A stretch of DNA of 9,897 bases from Candidatus Altarchaeota archaeon (GTDB lineage Archaea; Altiarchaeota; Altiarchaeia; IMC4; QMZM01), in NCBI GenBank assembly GCA_018897475.1, contig JAHIKS010000039.1:1-9897 (forward strand), in the 5' to 3' direction. Made by a program: the position numbers and the translations under genes. The notes under the pieces were generated by a model. The model ran no database searches. It was not told the origin of the DNA and was given only the letters and a program-made list of their open reading frames with translations. The first letter of the stretch is position 1, and each line of letters opens with the position of its first letter. Below are positions 5,973-9,897 of this stretch, piece by piece.

Positions 5973-7145
5973 TCATATCAACTGCGTTGTTCTAGGTCCG
6001 GAGTTCATCCATCTCAACATTATTCCAAGTAGTGGAGGGGTTATGATTGCGATTACTATAATCATCGCCAGGATTGATGACGCTATCTCCTGACTTATAA
6101 TTCCGTATCTTAGACCAACGCTTGCTATTATGAGGCAAACCTCGGCTCTTGGAATCATCGCAGTTCCCACAGCGAGAGACTGCCTGAAATTGAATCCGGC
6201 AAACCTGGCTCCTATGCCACACCCGATTATCTTACTAAGAATCGCAACGACTATAAGCGCGACTGTGAAGTAACCTACCGATAGATGGGCCAAATCGAAT
6301 CCTGCCCCCATTATTATGAAGAATATGGGGACAAAAAAGGCGTCCCCGAAGATTGATATCTCCTCTATTATACCTCTTGCAAAATAGGACTGCCCCAAGA
6401 CAAGGCCGGCAACAAACGCGCCTATTATGACCTCGAGGCCCATCTCCTTCGCGGTTATCCCGAATGCAAGAATTATAATAAGTGAAAGGAGAAGGAGACT
6501 CTCCCTCATCATAACCCTGCCCCGGGATAACTTCTTCATTATCCTAACGCCCACCGTAAGCGAAAACAGAAAGAAAGCGGCGGCAAATATGATGATAAGT
6601 GCAATCCCCTCCAATGTCACCCCCCCAAGAGAAACAACACTTCCCAGAATTGTGATAATGAGAATTCCTGCAACATCGTCTCCAATTGCAACGCCCAGAA
6701 TAAACGTCCCGATTCTTGTTCTGAGCACATTGAATTCCCGCAGGAGTGATGTCTGGATTCCAACCGATGTGGCCGTAAGTGCGGCACCCACGAACATGGA
6801 TGTCAGCTCTGGAAATCCGAATAACCTTGCAGTCAGGTAACCGAGAGTAAAGCTGATTACCACATCAGTTAAGGTAGCCACGAGGGAGCATCTGCAGACT
6901 CTTTTGAATTCTTCCAGGTTTATGGCAAATCCCGCGGAGAACAGGAGGAAGAGTACTCCAAGGTCGGCCAGATTACTCAAAGTTTCGGTTATCACGATTA
7001 GCCCAAAATTCCCCAGTAACATCCCCAGTACTATTTCACCCAGGACTATGGGCTGTTTGAGCCATCTGGATAGTCCTCTTCCGATGCCTGCCGCGAGAAG
7101 GACTGTCAGTAGATTTGCTATGAATGATATCTCCACTTTTGTCAA
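5973..7145 (-). CDS. CPA2-family cation/proton antiporter (KefB/NapA-like)
   Basis: Membrane antiporter of 390 residues with about 12-13 hydrophobic segments, exchanging Na+ or K+ for protons. Family marks are QPIVLGEIVLGMLLG (31-45), the unwound-helix TATSVGIQTS (124-133), and the ion-binding Asp pair D156-D157 in AIGDDVAG, as in electrogenic antiporters. K305 in SKIIG and R333 in MIPRAEV follow. There is no C-terminal TrkA-N domain; regulation may instead come from the downstream CBS and DUF47 proteins. The frame begins with TTG 7145, with an AGGT about 12 nt upstream; GTG 7136 is an alternative. A TATA-like box (TATTTAA, minus strand, 7175-7181) precedes it. The choice of Na+ or K+ cannot be read from the sequence. 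Confidence 0.9.
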   Translation of the reverse strand: MTKVEISFIANLLTVLLAAGIGRGLSRWLKQPIVLGEIVLGMLLGNFGLIVITETLSNLADLGVLFLLFSAGFAINLEEFKRVCRCSLVATLTDVVISFTLGYLTARLFGFPELTSMFVGAALTATSVGIQTSLLREFNVLRTRIGTFILGVAIGDDVAGILIITILGSVVSLGGVTLEGIALIIIFAAAFFLFSLTVGVRIMKKLSRGRVMMRESLLLLSLIIILAFGITAKEMGLEVIIGAFVAGLVLGQSYFARGIIEEISIFGDAFFVPIFFIIMGAGFDLAHLSVGYFTVALIVVAILSKIIGCGIGARFAGFNFRQSLAVGTAMIPRAEVCLIIASVGLRYGIISQEIASSILAMIIVIAIITPPLLGIMLRWMNSGPRTTQLI

Positions 7146-7226
7146 TCAATAAGAATACCTTTTGAATTCCGGCGTTAAATACCTCACGGCCCATACCGAC
7201 TTATAAACTGAATCTAATAACCTATT
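7146..7226. promoter_or_regulatory. Divergent promoter region between the two antiporter genes
   Basis: The 81-bp gap carries two TATA-like boxes about 26 bp apart. TATTTAA on the minus strand (7175-7181) lies 30 bp before TTG 7145. TTATAAA on the plus strand (7201-7207) lies about 23 bp before ATG 7227, predicting a leaderless rightward transcript. The closeness allows one regulator to act on both promoters, but no clear operator repeat is seen. Confidence 0.6.
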
Positions 7227-8531
7227 ATGGAGTCGATAATCGTTGTTCTTGGCTTCTTCCTGCTATTCTCCTTCGTCATATCCGAGATATTCTACAGGCT
7301 CAGGTACCCCAAGGTCATAGGGCAGATAATCGCGGGAATCATCCTCGGCCTGCCGTTCCTGGCCGGCTTGATATTCGCGGGGGGCGATTATGCCGCAGCC
7401 CTCGCAGCCGGAGAACTATCAGCAGTTGCAATCGAAACCCTCTCCGGCCTCGGCATAATATTCCTCCTACTGCTCACGGGACTGGAGATAAACCTGGAGA
7501 AGTTCCGGAAGGCCTCGAAAGACATGGCCCTCATAGGTCTGTTATCTGCGGTAATTCCCTTCGTTCTCGGCTTCGCCACCATAGAGCTTCTTGGCAGCCT
7601 GGGGTTCATCGACCTCCAGGGCTACTACGATTTACATCTAATAGCTCTCGTTGTCGGGGCATGCCTGTCCCTTACCGCAGGAGGGACAAAGGTCATGATT
7701 CTGATGGAGCTCAAGGAGCTCAACACAAGGCTCGGGGAGATAATGATCGGGGCAGGGATACTGGACGAGATTCTGGGGGTTCTCTTCCTGAGCCTGGTTC
7801 TCCTGATGACTGCGGGAACGTCCTCCTCCCCGTTCGCCGAAACCCTTGCGGGAGTTCCTGTCTTTACTGAGATTCAGCAGGGCACCGGGGGCCTGTTCCC
7901 CCTGCTGCTGTTCCCTGTTGAGCTCTTCGTATTCATCCTCCTTGCCTATTGTCTCCTGAAGTTCTTCCCCACAGTAATGAGATACATCCAGAGGGAGAAG
8001 TCAGAGGTCAGCGAATTCATGATAATAATCCTCGTGGGACTGCTTATCGCAACCTTTTCTGAATTCCTGGGGCTCGGAACCATAATAGGCGCCCTTATCG
8101 CGGGAATCATCCTGCAGGTCTCGATAAGGGACCGGGGGGAGGAGCAGATACTCGTCAACGACTTGAGAATAATTACCCTGGGTCTCATAGTCCCGTTCTT
8201 CTTCATATCCATAGGCCTGAACTTCAGCGTTGCCTCGCTCTTTACGAACCCGGTCCTTCTTCTGTCAATCCTCGTTGTAGCCACAGCAGGCAAGATTATT
8301 GGCGCCATGTTGGCCAAGCCCTTCACCGACCTCAGCTGGAGGCAGCTCTATGTAGTCGGCTGGGGCATGAACTCCAGGGGAGCGGTAGAACTTGTCATAG
8401 CCTTCGTTGCAAGGCCGTTCATACCCGCTGACGTATTCTCCTCGATAGTCGTCATGGCAGTCGTTACGACAATCCTGTCCATGCTCATGATAGAGCGCCA
8501 GACCCAGAAGGACAGGGGGATAATGGGCTAG
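7227..8531 (+). CDS. CPA2-family cation/proton antiporter, second type
   Basis: Membrane antiporter of 434 residues with about 12-13 hydrophobic segments, clearly different in sequence from the divergent neighbour. Marks are YPKVIGQIIAGIILG (27-41), the unwound-helix region SLTAGGTKVM (148-157), D180-E181 in AGILDEILG, K356 in AGKIIG and R384 in MNSRGAVEL. The second acidic residue of the ion-binding pair is Glu where Asp is usual. An extra segment of about 35 residues near 197-230, rich in Ser, Gly and Pro, separates two membrane helices and may be a loop. There is no TrkA or other soluble domain. A TATA box sits about 23 bp before the ATG. It converges on fic with 11 bp between stops. Confidence 0.88.
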   Translation: MESIIVVLGFFLLFSFVISEIFYRLRYPKVIGQIIAGIILGLPFLAGLIFAGGDYAAALAAGELSAVAIETLSGLGIIFLLLLTGLEINLEKFRKASKDMALIGLLSAVIPFVLGFATIELLGSLGFIDLQGYYDLHLIALVVGACLSLTAGGTKVMILMELKELNTRLGEIMIGAGILDEILGVLFLSLVLLMTAGTSSSPFAETLAGVPVFTEIQQGTGGLFPLLLFPVELFVFILLAYCLLKFFPTVMRYIQREKSEVSEFMIIILVGLLIATFSEFLGLGTIIGALIAGIILQVSIRDRGEEQILVNDLRIITLGLIVPFFFISIGLNFSVASLFTNPVLLLSILVVATAGKIIGAMLAKPFTDLSWRQLYVVGWGMNSRGAVELVIAFVARPFIPADVFSSIVVMAVVTTILSMLMIERQTQKDRGIMG

Positions 8532-8542
8532 ATACCCTCAAG

Positions 8543-9520
8543 TCAATCCAGATATCTGACATAGACCTCAAAGAATTTTTTGTATGTGCTCTTAAACCTT
8601 CTCAGAAAGAACCGCTTAATGTTCCAATCAAAGTCATTATCATAATCCTCCAAGACCTTAAGATACGAAAGCCTCTGACTCTTCCGTATTATCAAGGGAG
8701 GATATTTGTTTTTCGTGAGGATTGCATTGGAGAGTAATCTACCTACTCTCCCGTTTCCATCTTCAAAGGGATGAATCCTTTCGAATCTCCCGTGAAAAAT
8801 AGCAGAAACACTCAGCGGGTGCATAGTCTCTACGGATTCTTCATACCAGCTGATAAGATTATCCATCTCGGATTCTACCTCTTCCGGTGGAGTGGTTTCC
8901 ATCCTCCTGCCGACAATATAATTTGGAACCCTCTTATAGCCTGTTGCCGTGTCTATGTCCCTCATCAGCAGTTCATGTATCTTGATGATATCTTTATGAT
9001 TTATGTCAAATCTGTTCTTTCTCACCATCTCCATGATGTTCCACAGGTTTCTTGTCTCGTAGATGTCCCTGAGACTCTTACCCTCTATCGCTGCGTTCTC
9101 AAATATCACTATTGCAACATCCTTTAATGTCAGGGAGTTACCCTCTATAGCGTTCGATTCGTATGTAAAATTAACGGTAAATCTGTCGAAGGCGTCTTTC
9201 AGCTGTTTTTTGCTTAGTTTATTTACTAGATGTTTATAGTCCACTCTTATGGATTCCAGCTTTTCTATTTCTTTCCCAGTAAATATCGGATCTTTTTCAT
9301 ATCTCTCAAGGGCGTATTTGGAATATAGTTCCTTCTCCTTCTGGATGAAGTAATCCTTGTATCTTTTATCCAGCTTCCGTTTACTCTCCCGACTCTTTAT
9401 CAGCTTTTGTATCTTCCTTTGACTACCGTCAGGGAGTCGGAGCGATTTTACAAGATACTGATACCTTTTTCCATTGATATTCTTTGTGGTAAGGTATGTC
9501 ATAATATATATTAACCCCAC
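8543..9520 (-). CDS. Fic-domain protein, probable AMP-transferase
   Basis: Fic/DOC-type enzyme that transfers AMP or a related group from a nucleotide to protein hydroxyls. The complete motif HPFEDGNGRVGR spans 250-261 (catalytic H250, phosphate-binding GNGR). An inhibitory-helix motif lies upstream: S122-NAI-E126-G127, matching S/TxxxEG/N. This places it in class II, with the inhibitor on the N-terminal side of the same chain, so no separate antitoxin is needed and none is seen. The first 45 residues (KRYQYLVKSLRLPDGSQRK) form a basic strand-rich leader, then a charged helix. Numbering is from GTG 9520; ATG 9502 (Met7) is the more likely start because it lies about 26 bp from the TATA centre, giving 319 residues. 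GTG 9520 lies inside the operator-like repeat. Confidence 0.92.
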   Translation of the reverse strand: MGLIYIMTYLTTKNINGKRYQYLVKSLRLPDGSQRKIQKLIKSRESKRKLDKRYKDYFIQKEKELYSKYALERYEKDPIFTGKEIEKLESIRVDYKHLVNKLSKKQLKDAFDRFTVNFTYESNAIEGNSLTLKDVAIVIFENAAIEGKSLRDIYETRNLWNIMEMVRKNRFDINHKDIIKIHELLMRDIDTATGYKRVPNYIVGRRMETTPPEEVESEMDNLISWYEESVETMHPLSVSAIFHGRFERIHPFEDGNGRVGRLLSNAILTKNKYPPLIIRKSQRLSYLKVLEDYDNDFDWNIKRFFLRRFKSTYKKFFEVYVRYLD

Positions 9521-9554
9521 AGATATTTAAATATCGCTATTTTGTGGGGTTAAT
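9510..9554 (-). promoter_or_regulatory. fic promoter: palindromic TATA region inside a 12-bp inverted repeat
   Basis: The perfect inverted repeat ATTAACCCCACA (9510-9521) and TGTGGGGTTAAT (9543-9554) has a 21-bp spacer. Inside lies a perfect 14-bp palindrome, GATATTTAAATATC (9522-9535), which contains the TATA box. Its centre is about 26 bp from ATG 9502, predicting a leaderless fic mRNA. The arms flank the TATA box on both sides, the expected form of a repressor site. The TATA palindrome could in principle also fire rightward. Confidence 0.65.
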
Positions 9555-9616
9555 TCTTTCAGCATGCCGAATTCAAACACCTCTCTGCCCTCTTTTCTGG
9601 AATTCTATCATTTGGG

Positions 9617-9693
9617 CTATTTATATACTGGGCCCTAATATAAAACTTATTGGAAGCACTATGTCATGATAAATCATGATAAATAGGTGGTGG
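9617..9693 (+). promoter_or_regulatory. Promoter and ribosome-binding site of the last gene
   Basis: Two AT-rich TATA-like stretches lie at 9617-9627 (CTATTTATATA) and 9637-9645 (TAATATAAA). A tandem 10-bp repeat, TCATGATAAA twice, fills 9664-9683 around the expected transcript start. AGGTGGTG at 9686-9693 is a strong ribosome-binding sequence just before ATG 9695. Confidence 0.5.
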
Positions 9694-9694
9694 A

Positions 9695-9897
9695 ATGGTC
9701 TTAGCGAGTCACTATGTCCTAAAGGATGTGCTCAATCTCCTTGAAAGGGAGAAACACGGGCGTTTGGAGGAGGTATGCACGATATACCGGGACAGGTACA
9801 CGGAGGATGATGAACTTCTTGAGGTATTCGATTCAATCCTGAAGCACATCAGCTCCGGTGAATCAGACCCCAAGACCCTGATGAAGAGGCTGACCGA
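9695..9897 (+). CDS. Unidentified protein, N-terminal part (runs off the window)
   Basis: The first 67 codons of a gene that continues past the right edge. The start ATG follows a strong ribosome-binding sequence. The visible part begins MVLASHYVLKDVLNLLEREK and is strongly charged and probably all helical (VLKDVLNLLEREK, LEEVCTIYRDRY, DELLEVFDSILKHI), with no membrane segment or signal peptide. I do not recognise the family; a small helical regulatory or scaffold protein is as much as can be said. It is divergent from fic with a 192-bp gap from the likely fic start, and seems to have its own promoter. Confidence 0.65.
   Translation, partial: MVLASHYVLKDVLNLLEREKHGRLEEVCTIYRDRYTEDDELLEVFDSILKHISSGESDPKTLMKRLT

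Noticed and set aside
6427..6840. Plus-strand open frame of 137 codons opposite the leftward antiporter
   Set aside because: It is antisense to transmembrane codons, giving the Ser/Pro/Arg-rich composition typical of such shadows; no start signal.
7946..8326. Minus-strand open frame of 126 codons opposite the rightward antiporter
   Set aside because: Antisense shadow of membrane helices; no ribosome-binding site or motif.
184..9520. VapBC, Fic and TnpB as one defence island
   Set aside because: They are 1.5-5 kb apart, separated by metabolic and transport genes, in different orientations, and have their own promoters; no shared organisation.
1..9897. CRISPR arrays, tRNA or rRNA genes
   Set aside because: No regularly spaced repeats were seen, nor any tRNA-like or rRNA-like stretch, on reading both strands; short repeats found are explained by transposon ends and promoters.

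Overview
The window looks archaeal. Several genes have TATA-like boxes about 20-27 bp upstream of the start codon and little or no leader (vapB, metV, the rightward antiporter, fic). The gene content fits too: an archaeal-style VapBC pair, a MetF/MetV pair, a TnpB-only IS605-type element and CPA2 antiporters. GC looks moderate. The lineage cannot be fixed from this sequence. MetF is known to stand in for Mer in ANME-1-type archaea (Methanophagales), so a C1-metabolising euryarchaeon is one possibility, but no other C1 gene is present to test it.

Layout. Bases 1-121 hold the C-terminus of an unidentified gene. Then comes vapB-vapC (184-836, +), with a TATA box and an 18-bp inverted repeat in front and a 4-nt gene overlap. 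Convergent to it are metV and metF on the minus strand (2298-845), also overlapping by 4 nt. A nested mobile-element region occupies about 2323-4855. A TnpB-only IS200/IS605-type element, with left-end hairpins, tnpB and a 3' hairpin cluster that looks like an omega-RNA, has been cut by a 959-bp IS481-like element. That inner element has 23-bp terminal inverted repeats (20/23 matching), a DDE transposase and an apparent 7-bp target duplication. Removing it with one repeat copy restores one tnpB frame without a stop. From 7145 down to 4852 (-) runs a three-gene set: CPA2 cation/proton antiporter, two-CBS-domain protein, PhoU-like DUF47 protein. Divergent from it (7227-8531, +) is a second, dissimilar CPA2 antiporter. 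Convergent to that is a Fic-domain protein (9520-8543, -). Its promoter contains a perfect 12-bp inverted repeat flanking a 14-bp palindromic TATA region. The window ends in a partial, unrecognised gene (9695 onward, +).

How the genes may work together. MetF and MetV probably form one methylene-tetrahydropterin reductase. The antiporter, CBS protein and DUF47 protein are probably cotranscribed and may be a transporter with its nucleotide-sensing and helical regulatory partners; this is inferred from gene order. VapBC and Fic are independent regulatory or toxin-like loci. The most informative region is the nested transposon: tnpB is broken, but its predicted guide-RNA scaffold lies wholly outside the inserted IS. 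The TnpB also has a Gly at the usual RuvC-II Glu position and a Glu at the usual RuvC-III Asp position.
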